Shown: positions 50,391 through 59,644, counted from the first letter of the stretch. The stretch is DNA of 64,000 nucleotides from Cupriavidus cauae (GCF_008632125.1 NZ_VWRN01000030.1:174020-238019); one strand, 5' to 3'. Notes: generated by a model not told the origin, from the sequence alone. A program made the numbers and translations.

Positions 50391-51185
50391 ATGCTGCGCG
50401 CACAAGACCTGAAGCTGACCTTCAACCCCGGCACGCCGATCGAGACGCGCGCGCTGCGCGGACTGAGCCTGGAGATTCCGTCGGGCCAGTTCGTCGCCGT
50501 GATCGGCTCGAACGGCGCCGGCAAGTCGACCTTCCTGAACGCCATCAGCGGCGACCAGATGGTGGACGCCGGCTCCATCACGATCGACGGCAACGACGTC
50601 ACGCGCAAGCCCGCCTGGGACCGCGCGCCGCTGGTCGCCCGCGTGTTCCAGGACCCGATGGCGGGCACCTGCGAAGCGCTGACGATCGAGGAAAACATGG
50701 CGCTGGCGATGGCGCGCGGTTCGCGCCGGGGCTTCCGCCCTGCGCTGAACCGTTCGTCGCGCGAGCTGTTCCGCGAGAAGCTGCGGCTGCTGAACCTGGG
50801 GCTGGAAAACCGGCTGACCGACCGCATCGGCCTGCTGTCCGGCGGCCAGCGCCAGGCGGTCAGCCTGCTGATGGCGTCGCTGCAGCCCTCGCGCATCCTG
50901 CTGCTGGATGAGCACACCGCGGCGCTGGACCCGAAGACCGCGGCCTTCGTGCTCGAGCTGACGGCCCGCATCGTCGAGGAAAACAAGCTGACCACGATGA
51001 TGGTGACCCACAGCATGCGGCAGGCGCTGGACTACGGCCAGCGCACCGTGATGCTGCACCAGGGCCAGGTGGTGCTCGACGTGTCGGGCGAGGAACGCAA
51101 GGGCCTCGACGTGCCGGACCTGCTGCGCATGTTCGAGCGCAGCCGGCACGAGCAGCTGGACGACGACGCGCTGCTGCTGAGCTGA
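50391..51185 (+). CDS. ABC transporter ATPase, TrpX-type importer
   Basis: The ATP-binding subunit, 264 residues. Walker A is GSNGAGKST, the signature is LSGGQRQAVSL, Walker B is ILLLDEHTAALD and the H-loop is MVTHSMRQAL. GGAGG, overlapping the 3' end of the permease gene, lies five bases before the ATG at 50391. A terminator follows at 51211. Confidence 0.92.
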   Translation: MLRAQDLKLTFNPGTPIETRALRGLSLEIPSGQFVAVIGSNGAGKSTFLNAISGDQMVDAGSITIDGNDVTRKPAWDRAPLVARVFQDPMAGTCEALTIEENMALAMARGSRRGFRPALNRSSRELFREKLRLLNLGLENRLTDRIGLLSGGQRQAVSLLMASLQPSRILLLDEHTAALDPKTAAFVLELTARIVEENKLTTMMVTHSMRQALDYGQRTVMLHQGQVVLDVSGEERKGLDVPDLLRMFERSRHEQLDDDALLLS

Positions 51186-51210
51186 TTCGTCGCCTGCTTC
51201 GCCATGCAAG

Positions 51211-51236
51211 AACCCCGGCCTCGGCCGGGGTTTTTT
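51211..51236 (+). terminator. Terminator of the TrpX-type operon
   Basis: A 9-bp perfect stem (AACCCCGGC and complement) with a 4-nt loop runs into six T, 25 bp after the ATPase stop. Confidence 0.93.
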
Positions 51237-51299
51237 GCTTGTTTGGGTTTCTGCCTGGGTTTCTGCGTAGCTGCTGCGTGGCTATGTGGGTGGGGTGGC

Positions 51300-51641
51300 T
51301 CAGGCGGTCGCCGCCTTCGCCAGCCATCGCTCCAGCTGGTCCGTCACCGCGGTGCTGGAGAACGAGCAGCTGTCCTGCGCGAATACCGCCGACATCTCGA
51401 GCCGGCGCAGCAGTTCCTCCATCGCCTGGCCGAACACCGGCGGCAGCGTCAGTGCCGGGGCCTGTTCGCGCCAGGCGCGCACCAGGGCCTCGGCGGGCAA
51501 CGCCCCGGCACGATGGCGGTCCAGCGCATCGCGCATGGCGCGCAGCGGCGCCTGATTCGCGTGATTGCTTGCGTGATCCGCCACGTGATGGCTCGGATCG
51601 GCCTGATTGCCCCGATGGGATGGCTTCGCCGGTTCGCTCAT
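51300..51641 (-). CDS. Unknown 113-residue protein, third gene of the lut cluster
   Basis: A small soluble protein that I do not recognise. The N-terminal third is His/Asn/Ala-rich (HHVADHASNHANQ) and the rest is helical (PAEALVRAWREQAP, FGQAMEELLRRLE) with one Cys near residue 91. Its ATG overlaps the lutB stop (ATGA at 51638-51641), so it is coupled to lutB. The third gene of such clusters is usually lutC, of about 220 residues with a LUD domain; this protein is half that size and shows no LUD motif. Confidence 0.68.
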   Translation of the reverse strand: MSEPAKPSHRGNQADPSHHVADHASNHANQAPLRAMRDALDRHRAGALPAEALVRAWREQAPALTLPPVFGQAMEELLRRLEMSAVFAQDSCSFSSTAVTDQLERWLAKAATA

Positions 51642-53050
51642 GCCTTCGCCCTCCTTTCCTTGTAGAGGTCGCGGAAGGTTCGGCCGCTCGGTGCCGGCAT
51701 GTCCCGCGTATCGGTCCAGCCCCGGCCGCCGAGCGGCAGCTTGCCGATGCGTCCGTCGTTGCGGCCCATGCGCGCCAGCAGGCCTGCGCCGAGCCGCGTC
51801 GCCAGCGCGTACAGGCCCGGCCGCTTGGCGACATAGCCCCAGGCGCGCAGCGCCCAGCGCTCCTGCCAGGGCCGCATGCCGCGCTCCATCTGCTTCTCGC
51901 GCAGCTTGCGCAGCAGGTCAGACAGCGGGATCGACGCCGGACAGACGCGGTTGCACTCGCCGCACAGCGTGGCCGCCTGCGGCAGGTCGATGGCATTGCC
52001 CAGGCCCACATAGCTGGGCGTCAGCACGCTGCCCATCGGACCCGGATAGACCCAGCCATAGGCGTGGCCGCCGATCTTCTGGTAGACCGGGCAGTGGTTC
52101 ATGCAGGCGCCGCAGCGGATGCAGCGCAGCATCTCCTGGAAGTCGCCGCCGATCAGGCCGGTGCGGCCGCCATCGACCAGCACGAAGTACATATGCTCCG
52201 GGCCATCCTGCTCGCCAGGCGCGCGCGGGCCGGTCAACAGCGAGAAATAGTTCGAGATCGCCTGGCCGGTGGCCGAACGCGGCAGCAGCCGCATCACGGT
52301 GGCCAGGTCCTCCAGCGTCGGCAGCACCTTCTCGATGCCGGTGACGGCCACGTGGACGCGCGGCATCACGGTACACATGCCCTCGTTGCCCTCGTTGGTC
52401 ACCACCGCCACCGAGCCGGTTTCCGCGATCAGGAAGTTGCCGCCGGTCACGCCCATATCGGCCGACAGGAACTCCGGGCGCAGCACCTCGCGGGCTTCGC
52501 GGGTCATGTCGGGGATCTCGGTCAGCCGCGGCTTCTGGTGGACCCTGGCGAACAGATCGGCGATCTCGTCCTTGTCCTTGTGCACCACCGGCGCAATGAT
52601 GTGCGACGGCGGCTCGGCGTCGTTGATCTGCAGGATGTATTCGCCCAGATCGGTCTCGATGCTCTGCACGCCCAGCTCGCCGAGCACCTCGTTGAGCCGC
52701 ATCTCCTCGGTCACCATCGACTTGCTCTTGATGACCTTGCGCACGCCGTGGCGCTGCGCGATCTCGCCAACCAGCCGTGCCGCGTCGGCGGTCGTCTCGG
52801 CGAACAGTACCGTGGCGCCGCGGCGCGTGGCGTTCTCCTCGAAGGTCGCCAGCCAGACGTCGAGGTTGGCCAGTGCACGGTCGCGGCGCTCCTTCAGCGC
52901 CTCGCGCGTGGCGGCGAAGTCGATGTCCTCGATCGCCGCCGCGCGCGCGGTGACGAACTTGGTCGACAGCTTCTTCAGGTTCTGCTGCAGGCGCTGGTCG
53001 GCCAGCTTCTGGCCGGCGCGCGCCTTGAATTCCATGCTGTGGACTTGCAT
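51638..53050 (-). CDS. lutB: Lactate utilisation iron-sulfur protein LutB
   Basis: A subunit of the LutABC-type L-lactate oxidation complex. The 470-residue protein has an N-terminal LUD domain (DUF162), including GVTGGNFLIAETGSV and TDLGEYILQI. A ferredoxin-like domain follows with two CxxCxxC-type clusters, CIRCGACMNHCPVY and CGECNRVCPASIP, and then a C-terminal DUF3390-like segment. The ATG at 53050 (AAGAGG upstream) is preferred to the internal ATG at 53035. It lies 50 bp after lutA. Confidence 0.92.
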   Translation of the reverse strand: MQVHSMEFKARAGQKLADQRLQQNLKKLSTKFVTARAAAIEDIDFAATREALKERRDRALANLDVWLATFEENATRRGATVLFAETTADAARLVGEIAQRHGVRKVIKSKSMVTEEMRLNEVLGELGVQSIETDLGEYILQINDAEPPSHIIAPVVHKDKDEIADLFARVHQKPRLTEIPDMTREAREVLRPEFLSADMGVTGGNFLIAETGSVAVVTNEGNEGMCTVMPRVHVAVTGIEKVLPTLEDLATVMRLLPRSATGQAISNYFSLLTGPRAPGEQDGPEHMYFVLVDGGRTGLIGGDFQEMLRCIRCGACMNHCPVYQKIGGHAYGWVYPGPMGSVLTPSYVGLGNAIDLPQAATLCGECNRVCPASIPLSDLLRKLREKQMERGMRPWQERWALRAWGYVAKRPGLYALATRLGAGLLARMGRNDGRIGKLPLGGRGWTDTRDMPAPSGRTFRDLYKERRAKA

Positions 53051-53100
53051 GCGTGGGGGCCTCTTGCGGGATGCGCGTGGATCCGCGGTCGATGCGGGGT

Positions 53101-53826
53101 TCAGGCGTCGCCGGCCAGGACCTGGGCGATATGCAGCACGCGGGTGCGCGTATCGCCGGTCCGGCGCAGGCGGCCTTCGATATTGAGGATGCAGCCGAGG
53201 TCGCCGAGCACCACCGCGTCGGCGCCGCTGGCGGCGATATTGGCGCACTTCTCGTCGACGATCGCGGTCGAGATATCGCCGTACTTGACCGAGAAGGTAC
53301 CGCCGAAACCGCAGCAGGCCTCGCAGTCCTTCATCTCGGTCAGCTGCACGCCGGGCAGCTTGCCCAGCAAGGCGCGCGGCTGCTGCTTGACGCCGAGCTC
53401 GCGCAGGCCGGAGCAGGAGTCGTGGTAGGTGATGTGGCCGGAGAAGTTGCTGTCGAGCTTGTCGACGCGCGCCACGTTGACCAGGAAATCGGTCAGTTCG
53501 TAGACCCGCGGGCGCAGGCGCTCGTAGCGGCCGTTCAGTTCGGGATCGTTGCGCAGCAGGTCGCCGTAGTGATGCAGGATCATGCCGCCGCAGGAGCCCG
53601 ACGGCACCACCACGTAGTCGAACATCTCGAACTCGCGCAGGAATTTCTCGGCCAGGTCCCGCGAGGCGGCGCGCTCGCCGGAGTTGTAGGCCGGCTGGCC
53701 GCAGCAGGTCTGGGCCTCGGGGACCATGACCTCGTAGCCGGCCTTCTCGAGCAGCTTGAGCACCGAAAAGCCGATCTCAGGCCGCATCAGGTCCACCAGA
53801 CAGGTGACGAACAGACCGACTCGCAT
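53101..53826 (-). CDS. lutA: Lactate utilisation protein LutA (CCG-domain)
   Basis: A 241-residue Fe-S protein with two cysteine-rich (CCG) domains. The key motifs are VTCLVDLMRP and EAQTCCGQPAYNSGE in the first half, SGSCGGM, and DSCSGLRELG with CEACCGFGG in the second. Homologous to the glycolate oxidase Fe-S subunit family; in the context of lutB it is LutA. AAGGAA precedes the ATG at 53826. It diverges from the IclR-type regulator gene, which is the natural candidate to control it. Confidence 0.92.
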   Translation of the reverse strand: MRVGLFVTCLVDLMRPEIGFSVLKLLEKAGYEVMVPEAQTCCGQPAYNSGERAASRDLAEKFLREFEMFDYVVVPSGSCGGMILHHYGDLLRNDPELNGRYERLRPRVYELTDFLVNVARVDKLDSNFSGHITYHDSCSGLRELGVKQQPRALLGKLPGVQLTEMKDCEACCGFGGTFSVKYGDISTAIVDEKCANIAASGADAVVLGDLGCILNIEGRLRRTGDTRTRVLHIAQVLAGDA

Positions 53827-53955
53827 GGTTTCCTTACCTTTTTCCAGACCCAAAACCCCCCAATTATGCGCTTTTGCGCCGCGGGTCCGCCACTGCGGCG
53901 AGCCGCGACGGTCGCTTTTTATCGGCCGCGGGGGCCTTTCAGGGACCTTCCGCTG

Positions 53956-54036
53956 CCCCAATTTGGGGCTTTCGACGTGCCGAATGCCCGACTATGACAT
54001 TTCACGTATTGAAATTTTCACGATGCGAGATAGAAT
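53956..54036. promoter_or_regulatory. Divergent lutA / iclR promoter region with two palindromes
   Basis: For the regulator gene, TTGAAA (54009-54014) and TAGAAT (54031-54036) are spaced by 16 bp. The palindrome TGAAA-T-TTTCA (54010-54020) overlaps this -35. A second perfect palindrome CCCCAA-T-TTGGGG is at 53956-53968, on the lutA side. Either could bind the IclR-type regulator; this is inference from position and symmetry. Confidence 0.5.
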
Positions 54037-54076
54037 CAGGCAGTCGCTTAATATGCCGCATGGCAACAATTTCCCC

Positions 54077-54862
54077 ATGGCTGAAGCAGAGAAGGAACCC
54101 GGCAAGACGTCGATCCAGGTGATCGAACGCATGATGACGCTGCTCGATGCGCTCGCGCGGCATGCCGATCCGGTCAGTCTGAAGGAACTCTCCCAGGCTA
54201 CCGGGCTGCATCCCTCGACGGCGCACCGCATCCTCAACGACATGGTCGCGTGCCGCTTCGTCGACCGCTCCGATCCGGGCAGCTACCGGCTCGGCATGCG
54301 CCTGCTCGAGCTCGGCAATCTGGTCAAGGCCCGGCTCTCGGTCCGCGAGGCGGCGCTGGCGCCGATGCGCGCGCTGCACCGCGTCACCGGCCAGACCGTC
54401 AACCTGTCGGTGCGCCAGGGCGACGAGATCGTCTATATCGAACGCGCCTACAGCGAGCGCTCCGGCATGCAGGTGGTGCGCGCGATCGGCGGCCGCGCCC
54501 CGTTGCATCTGACCTCGGTCGGCAAGCTGTTCCTCGCCGCGGACGAGGTCGCGCGGGTGCGCAACTACGCCACGCGCACCGGCCTGGCCGGCCATACCCG
54601 CACCTCGATCACCGACCTGTCCAAGCTGGAGCGCGAACTGAACTGGGTCCGCACCAACGGCTATGCGCGCGACAACGAGGAGCTCGAGCTCGGCGTGCGC
54701 TGCATCGCGGCAGGCATCTACGACGACTCCCGCCGGCTGGTGGCGGGCCTGTCGCTGTCGGCGCCGGCGGATCGGCTGCAGGACAGCTGGCTGCAGAACC
54801 TGAAGGAAACGGCGTTGCAGATTTCGCGCGGCATGGGCTATACCGCCGATAGTGACGTGTAG
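54077..54862 (+). CDS. IclR-family transcriptional regulator
   Basis: A 261-residue regulator with an N-terminal winged helix-turn-helix (about residues 12-75, LKELSQATGLHPSTAHRILNDMV). The C-terminal IclR effector domain includes NLSVRQGDEIVYIERAYS, LHLTSVGKLFLAA and NNGYARDNEELE-like residues followed by GVRCIAAGIYDDSRRLVAGLSLS. The start at 54077 fits the family; ATGs at 54053 and 54023 are upstream, but the latter precedes the predicted -10 box. Divergent from lutA and 152 bp upstream of an FAD dehydrogenase, it probably senses lactate or a related 2-hydroxy acid. Confidence 0.92.
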   Translation: MAEAEKEPGKTSIQVIERMMTLLDALARHADPVSLKELSQATGLHPSTAHRILNDMVACRFVDRSDPGSYRLGMRLLELGNLVKARLSVREAALAPMRALHRVTGQTVNLSVRQGDEIVYIERAYSERSGMQVVRAIGGRAPLHLTSVGKLFLAADEVARVRNYATRTGLAGHTRTSITDLSKLERELNWVRTNGYARDNEELELGVRCIAAGIYDDSRRLVAGLSLSAPADRLQDSWLQNLKETALQISRGMGYTADSDV

Positions 54863-55014
54863 CGACGGATAGCGACATGCAGCGGCGCGCAGCCTCGCGC
54901 CGCCCCTGCCGCCGGCCGTGCCGCGGCCCCTGCCGCCGCCCCTCATGCCACGCCCCGGAGCGCGATTCCGCGCGCTCCGCCCCTTCCCGATATCGACAGA
55001 CAGCACACGACGAG

Positions 55015-56427
55015 ATGCAAGACTCCGGTTTTCTGCCGCGCCTGCTCGAGGCGCTGGGACCCGATGTGGTGACCACCGATGCGCAGGCGATTGCGCCCTG
55101 GCTGAGCGACTGGCGCGGGATCTACCGGGGCGATGCCCAGGCCGTGGTGCGGCCCCGGAATACCGACGAAGTCGCGCGCTGCCTGGCGCTGTGCCAGCAG
55201 TGGCGCGTGCCGGTGGTGCCGCGCGGCGGCAATACCGGCCTGTGCGGCGGCGCGACGCCCGACGATCGCCCCGCCAACGTGGTGCTGAGCCTGGACCGGA
55301 TGAACGCGATCCGCTCGGTCGATACCATCGCCAACACGATGGTGGCCGAGGCCGGCTGCATCCTCGGCAATCTGCGCCGCGCCGCCCACGACGCCGACCG
55401 CCAGCTGCCGCTGTCGCTGGCCGCCGAGGACTCGTGCCAGATCGGCGGCAACCTCGCGACCAATGCCGGCGGCGTCAACGTGGTGCGCTACGGCATGGCG
55501 CGCGAGCTGGTGCTGGGGCTGGAAGCGGTGTTGCCCGACGGCGAGGTCTTCCACGGACTGCGCACGCTTCGCAAGGACAACACCGGCTACGACCTGAAGC
55601 AGCTGCTGATCGGGTCCGAAGGCACGCTGGGCGTGATCACCGCCGTGGCGCTGCGGCTGCTGCCGCGCACCGATCAGCGCGCCGTGGTGCTGGCCGCGGT
55701 GGAATCGCCGCAGCAGGCGCTGCAGCTGTTCTCGCTGCTGTATTCGCGCTGCGGCGCGCGGCTGCAGGCATTCGAATTCTTCACCGGACCCTGCCTCGAC
55801 CTGGTGCTGACGCATGCCGAGGGCGTGCAGGCACCGTTCGCCGACCGCCATCCCGCCTATGTGCTGGTCGAACTGGCCGACACCACCGACGAGGCGGGAC
55901 TCAACTCGTTGCTGGAAGCGACGATCGGCGACGCGCTGGAACAAGGGCTGTGCCTGGACGCCGCGGTGTCGGCCTCGCTGAGCCAGGTCGAGGCGATGTG
56001 GAAGCTGCGCGAGGAAATCTCCGAAGCGCAGCGCGCCGACGGCCCGCACCTGAAGCACGACATCTCCTTGCCGATCGAATCGATCCCGGTATTCATGGAG
56101 CGGATGGCGGCGCGGCTGCGGCAGCTGGACGCGGCGATCCGCCCCTTCGTGTTCGGCCACTTCGGCGACGGCAATCTGCACTACAACCTGTCGCGTCCCG
56201 CCGGCGCGCCCCAGGACTGGGCGACGACCCACGGCGAGGCCGTCACGGCCGAGGTACTGGACGAGGTCATGCGCCATGGCGGCAGCATCAGCGCGGAGCA
56301 TGGCATCGGCCAGCTCAAGCGCGAGTATTTCCACCGCTACAAGGATCCGCTGGAACTGCGGCTGATGGTCGGCATCAAGCGGCTGCTCGATCCGGCGGGC
56401 ATCATGAATCCGGGCAAGCTGCTCTGA
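55015..56427 (+). CDS. FAD-binding 2-hydroxyacid dehydrogenase (D-lactate/D-2-hydroxyglutarate type)
   Basis: A 470-residue flavoprotein of the FAD-linked oxidase/VAO family. The PCMH FAD-binding domain has VVPRGGNTGLCGGATP and the Gly-rich AAEDSCQIGGNLATNAGG with GSEGTLGVIT. The C-terminal FAD-oxidase domain has the metal-site motifs VFGHFGDGNLHYN and ISAEHGIGQLKREY. Known relatives oxidise D-lactate, D-2-hydroxyglutarate or glycolate. Beside LutAB and IclR, D-lactate is a reasonable guess. The ATG at 55015 is chosen because the upstream 46 codons are Arg/Cys/Pro-rich nonsense. Confidence 0.88.
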   Translation: MQDSGFLPRLLEALGPDVVTTDAQAIAPWLSDWRGIYRGDAQAVVRPRNTDEVARCLALCQQWRVPVVPRGGNTGLCGGATPDDRPANVVLSLDRMNAIRSVDTIANTMVAEAGCILGNLRRAAHDADRQLPLSLAAEDSCQIGGNLATNAGGVNVVRYGMARELVLGLEAVLPDGEVFHGLRTLRKDNTGYDLKQLLIGSEGTLGVITAVALRLLPRTDQRAVVLAAVESPQQALQLFSLLYSRCGARLQAFEFFTGPCLDLVLTHAEGVQAPFADRHPAYVLVELADTTDEAGLNSLLEATIGDALEQGLCLDAAVSASLSQVEAMWKLREEISEAQRADGPHLKHDISLPIESIPVFMERMAARLRQLDAAIRPFVFGHFGDGNLHYNLSRPAGAPQDWATTHGEAVTAEVLDEVMRHGGSISAEHGIGQLKREYFHRYKDPLELRLMVGIKRLLDPAGIMNPGKLL

Positions 56428-56487
56428 TCGGCTGACTGCTGCCAGGCCACGCAGCCGGCCAAGCGGCCGGCGGGCTCAAGAAACGAC

Positions 56488-56513
56488 GACGCGCCCTCGA
56501 GGGGCGCGTCTTT
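56488..56513 (+). terminator. Terminator after the FAD dehydrogenase
   Basis: A perfect 9-bp stem (GACGCGCCC and complement) with a 5-nt loop is followed by a short TTT, between convergent genes. CGTTGCGGGCTT is repeated directly after it (56513-56550). Confidence 0.72.
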
Positions 56514-56569
56514 CGTTGCGGGCTTCGTTGCGGGCTTTCGTTGCAGCAGGGGCTTGCCCGCGCTGCCGT

Positions 56570-57805
56570 TCAGATGCCGCGGGCCTGCTGCGACGTCAGC
56601 ACATAGTGAGGCGAATTGGCGGGGCCTTGCGTCAGGTTCGGCGTGCTCGGGAAGCGGTTCGGCGCCGACGGCGGCGAATGCTCGAGCCAGTCGCGCACGC
56701 GGTTGGCGTCGGCGAAGCGGGTCAGGTTGCCGGACGAATCCAGGAACACCATCACCACGTCGCGGCCGCCGACACGCGCCTGCATCACCAGGCAGCGTCC
56801 GGCTTCGGAGATGAAGCCGGTCTTCTGCAGGCCGATGTCCCAGTTGCCGCCGCGCACCAGGCGATTGGTGCTGACGTAGTGCTGGGTGCGGCCGAGCACG
56901 TTGACCTCATGCTCGGTCTGCGTCGAGAACGCGCGGATGGTCGGATTGCGGTAGGCCGCCTTGACCAGCCGGGCCAGGTCCAGCGCCGACGAGACATTGC
57001 TGCTCGACAGGCCGCTCGAATCGACGAAGTGGGAGTCGTTCATGCCCAGCTCGCGCGCCTTGCGGTTCATCGCCTGCACGAAAGCCGGCAGGCCGCCCGG
57101 ATAGTGGCGGCCAAGGGCGGAGGCGGCACGGTTTTCGGACGACATCAGCGCCAGCAGCAGCAACTCCTGCCGGGTCAGCTGCGTCCCGAAGCGCAGACGC
57201 GAGCTGCTGTGCTTCTCGGTGTCGCGATCTTCCTCGGTGATGGTCAGCACCTCGTCCATCGGCAGGCGCGCGTCCATCACCACCAGCGCGGTCATCAGCT
57301 TGGTGATCGAAGCGATCGGCAGCACCGCGGCCGCGTTCTTCTGGAACAGGACTTCGTTGGTGTTCTGGTCCATCACCAGCGCGACGCTGGAGCGCAGCGA
57401 CAGCGCATCATCGGTATCGCGCAGTCCCAGCGCCTCGCCCAGCGACGGACGCGACGGCGGCGTGTAGGCGGCGCGCACGGGCGCGGCCTGACGCTGGACC
57501 AGAATGACCTTGCGCTTGCCATTCTTGGAGACGATGACCTTGCGGCTGCTGGTCTTGGCGACCGTCGAACCCTTCGACGAGCGGCTCGCCTTGGCCGACT
57601 TGGTCGACGATTTGGCGGACGATTTAGCCGAAGATTTTTGGACTTTGACGACCTTTTCGGTCTTTTTAGCGGATTTGGACGATTGACTCGCCGCCTCCGC
57701 CATGGGCGCGGCAATCAGCGCCGCCGACACCAGCATGGACGCCGCCACGGTGGGCAGAGGCAGGGTGCCGAGAAATCTCAGAAATGGGAGGTCGAACCGG
57801 GACAT
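56570..57805 (-). CDS. pbpG: D-alanyl-D-alanine endopeptidase, PbpG/PBP7 type
   Basis: A periplasmic serine peptidase that cuts peptidoglycan cross-links (peptidase S11). The 411-residue protein has a signal peptide ending near residue 39 (AEAAS). A strikingly Lys/Ser-rich segment (about residues 40-100, SSAKSSAKSSTKSAK) follows, then the catalytic domain with SITK (Ser166-Lys169), SEN (Ser223-Asn225) and KTG (Lys328-Gly330). The basic low-complexity linker is unusual and may bind the cell wall or membrane. Confidence 0.92.
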   Translation of the reverse strand: MSRFDLPFLRFLGTLPLPTVAASMLVSAALIAAPMAEAASQSSKSAKKTEKVVKVQKSSAKSSAKSSTKSAKASRSSKGSTVAKTSSRKVIVSKNGKRKVILVQRQAAPVRAAYTPPSRPSLGEALGLRDTDDALSLRSSVALVMDQNTNEVLFQKNAAAVLPIASITKLMTALVVMDARLPMDEVLTITEEDRDTEKHSSSRLRFGTQLTRQELLLLALMSSENRAASALGRHYPGGLPAFVQAMNRKARELGMNDSHFVDSSGLSSSNVSSALDLARLVKAAYRNPTIRAFSTQTEHEVNVLGRTQHYVSTNRLVRGGNWDIGLQKTGFISEAGRCLVMQARVGGRDVVMVFLDSSGNLTRFADANRVRDWLEHSPPSAPNRFPSTPNLTQGPANSPHYVLTSQQARGI

Positions 57806-58207
57806 GATTCTCGGGCGCGCATCGGGAATGGCGCCAGTGTAGAAAAAAAAGAATTTGTTAGCAAGATTAATGACTTACACAGCGGACTTAAAGTTTCCAT
57901 TACAGACATTTCCGTAATACGAAAAATAAGACGCTTGCAGCACATGGAAATCTGCATGACGCGGCCTCCCGGCCCGGCAATCTTCCGCCCTGCGCACGCG
58001 CATGCCTCACTAACGTCAGATCTGGCGAGAAATTGAGGGGTCGGCGGGAGAGCGGCCGCGTCATCTGGATCAGCAACGCGCGAAACCGGGTTCCGGTTCA
58101 CATCCGCACCGCAACATTCGCCGCGCGGCGCGCTCCCTGCCCCGCCCCCGATACCGGGCGCGAGGGACAGGCCGGCACGGCACCTGCGCGCGTTCACGTT
58201 CACGCTC
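57806..58207. other. Intergenic region upstream of pbpG
   Basis: A 402-bp gap. Bases 57840-57960 are AT-rich for this genome and probably hold the pbpG promoter (minus strand), including AAGAATTTG and TTACACAG stretches. Bases 57970-58207 are GC-rich with no recognised element. No gene seen. Confidence 0.55.
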
Positions 58208-58654
58208 CTACCGATCCGCAGCCACCACCAGCAGCGGCTCCAGCGCCTTGCGCAGCGGCTCTGGCAAGGCCACCGGGCGGCGCGTCTGGCGATCGACATA
58301 GACATGCACGAAGTGCCCTTGCGCGGCGGCGCTGTCATCGCCCTCGCGAAACAGCCCCACCTCGTAGCGCACGCTGCTGTTGCCGAGCCGCGCGACGCGC
58401 AGACCCGCGACCACCGTTTCGGGAAAGCTCAGCGAGGCGAAGTAGTTGCACTGCGTCTCGATCACCAGTCCGATGGTGTCCCCCGCCTCGATGTCGAGCA
58501 CGCCGCGCTCGATCAGGTAGCGATTCACCACGGTGTCGAAATAACTGTAGTAGACAACGTTGTTGACGTGGCCATAAACATCGTTGTCCATCCAGCGCGT
58601 CGTGATCGGCAGGAAGTGGCGATAGCAGTCGCGGGTCTGGGCTTGCGGCTTCAT
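58208..58654 (-). CDS. Acyl-CoA thioesterase, 4HBT hotdog family
   Basis: A 148-residue thioesterase with the hotdog fold. The active-site region is [27 protein letters not shown], with Asp and the DxxGHVNN motif of the 4-hydroxybenzoyl-CoA thioesterase family. It probably hydrolyses acyl-CoAs. It is 45 bp after the DMT transporter gene and likely cotranscribed. Substrate unknown. Confidence 0.88.
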   Translation of the reverse strand: MKPQAQTRDCYRHFLPITTRWMDNDVYGHVNNVVYYSYFDTVVNRYLIERGVLDIEAGDTIGLVIETQCNYFASLSFPETVVAGLRVARLGNSSVRYEVGLFREGDDSAAAQGHFVHVYVDRQTRRPVALPEPLRKALEPLLVVAADR

Positions 58655-58699
58655 GGCAGGCGGTAACGGTAAGCGGAAGGAAGGTTGCGGACCGGCCGT

Positions 58700-59644
58700 T
58701 CAAGCGCGGCGGGACGGCGGCGCCGCGCCGCGCATCACCAGCGCGACGCCGGCCGCGGCGAGCGCCATGCCGGCGGCGGCCATCGGCGGAAAGCGTTCGT
58801 CGAACAGCAGCCAGGCCATCACGGCGGTGGTCGGCGGCGTCAGGTACATCAGGCTCGATACGCTGGTCGCGGCGCCGCGCCGGATCAGCACGAACAGCAG
58901 CGAGATCGCGCCGATCGACAGCGCCACGATCGACCAGGCCAGCGCGCCGATCATCTCGGTGTTCCAGTCGACCTCGCGCGTCTCGAACAGGAACATCCAC
59001 GGCAGGCAGGCCAGCGCCGCCGCGGTGAACTGGATCAGCGACCCCATGCGCAGATCGAACACCGGGCAGCGATGCTTCTGATACAGCGTGCCGACGGTGA
59101 TCGACAGCAAGGCGCCGACGGCGAGCAGCACGCTGAACGGGGTCGCCGCGCCGACCGACAGCTTGCCGGCCACCACCAGCCCCACGCCGACGATGCCGAG
59201 CAGCAGACCGGCCCACTGCCAGCCGCGCAGACGCTCGCCGAGGCGCAGCGAAATCAGCGCCGTCAGCAGCGGCTGCATGCCGACGATCAACGCCGCCATG
59301 CCGGCCGGCATGCCGAGCTTGACCGCGGCCCAGACGCCGCCCAGGTAACCGGTCTGCAGCAGCAGCCCCGCCAGCGCAATGCGGCCGATCATGGCCCAGT
59401 CGACACGGCCGTCGCGCCGCGGCAGCGGCACGCGCGCCAGCGCGACGAACGGCACCATCAGCACCACCACGCCGGCAAAGCACAGGAACAGGAAGGTCAT
59501 CGGCTCGGCATGCGGCATGCCGTACTTGGCGACGATAAAGCCCGTGCTCCAGATCAGCACGAACAGCCAGGGCATCGACACCAGCCACACGTTGGCGCCG
59601 GCGGATGCGGTGCGGCCCGGGGTGGTTTCCACGGCCGGCCTCAT
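58700..59644 (-). CDS. EamA/DMT-family transporter
   Basis: A 314-residue inner-membrane protein with ten predicted helices in two EamA repeats, for example MPWLFVLIWSTGFIVAKYG at the start and TPPTTAVMAWLLFDERFP in the second repeat. Family members export amino acids or metabolites. The substrate is not predictable. Followed by the thioesterase gene. Confidence 0.9.
   Translation of the reverse strand: MRPAVETTPGRTASAGANVWLVSMPWLFVLIWSTGFIVAKYGMPHAEPMTFLFLCFAGVVVLMVPFVALARVPLPRRDGRVDWAMIGRIALAGLLLQTGYLGGVWAAVKLGMPAGMAALIVGMQPLLTALISLRLGERLRGWQWAGLLLGIVGVGLVVAGKLSVGAATPFSVLLAVGALLSITVGTLYQKHRCPVFDLRMGSLIQFTAAALACLPWMFLFETREVDWNTEMIGALAWSIVALSIGAISLLFVLIRRGAATSVSSLMYLTPPTTAVMAWLLFDERFPPMAAAGMALAAAGVALVMRGAAPPSRRA

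Noticed and set aside
56516..58036. 506-codon plus-strand frame
   Set aside because: Antisense to pbpG, whose SxxK, SxN and KTG motifs are in order.
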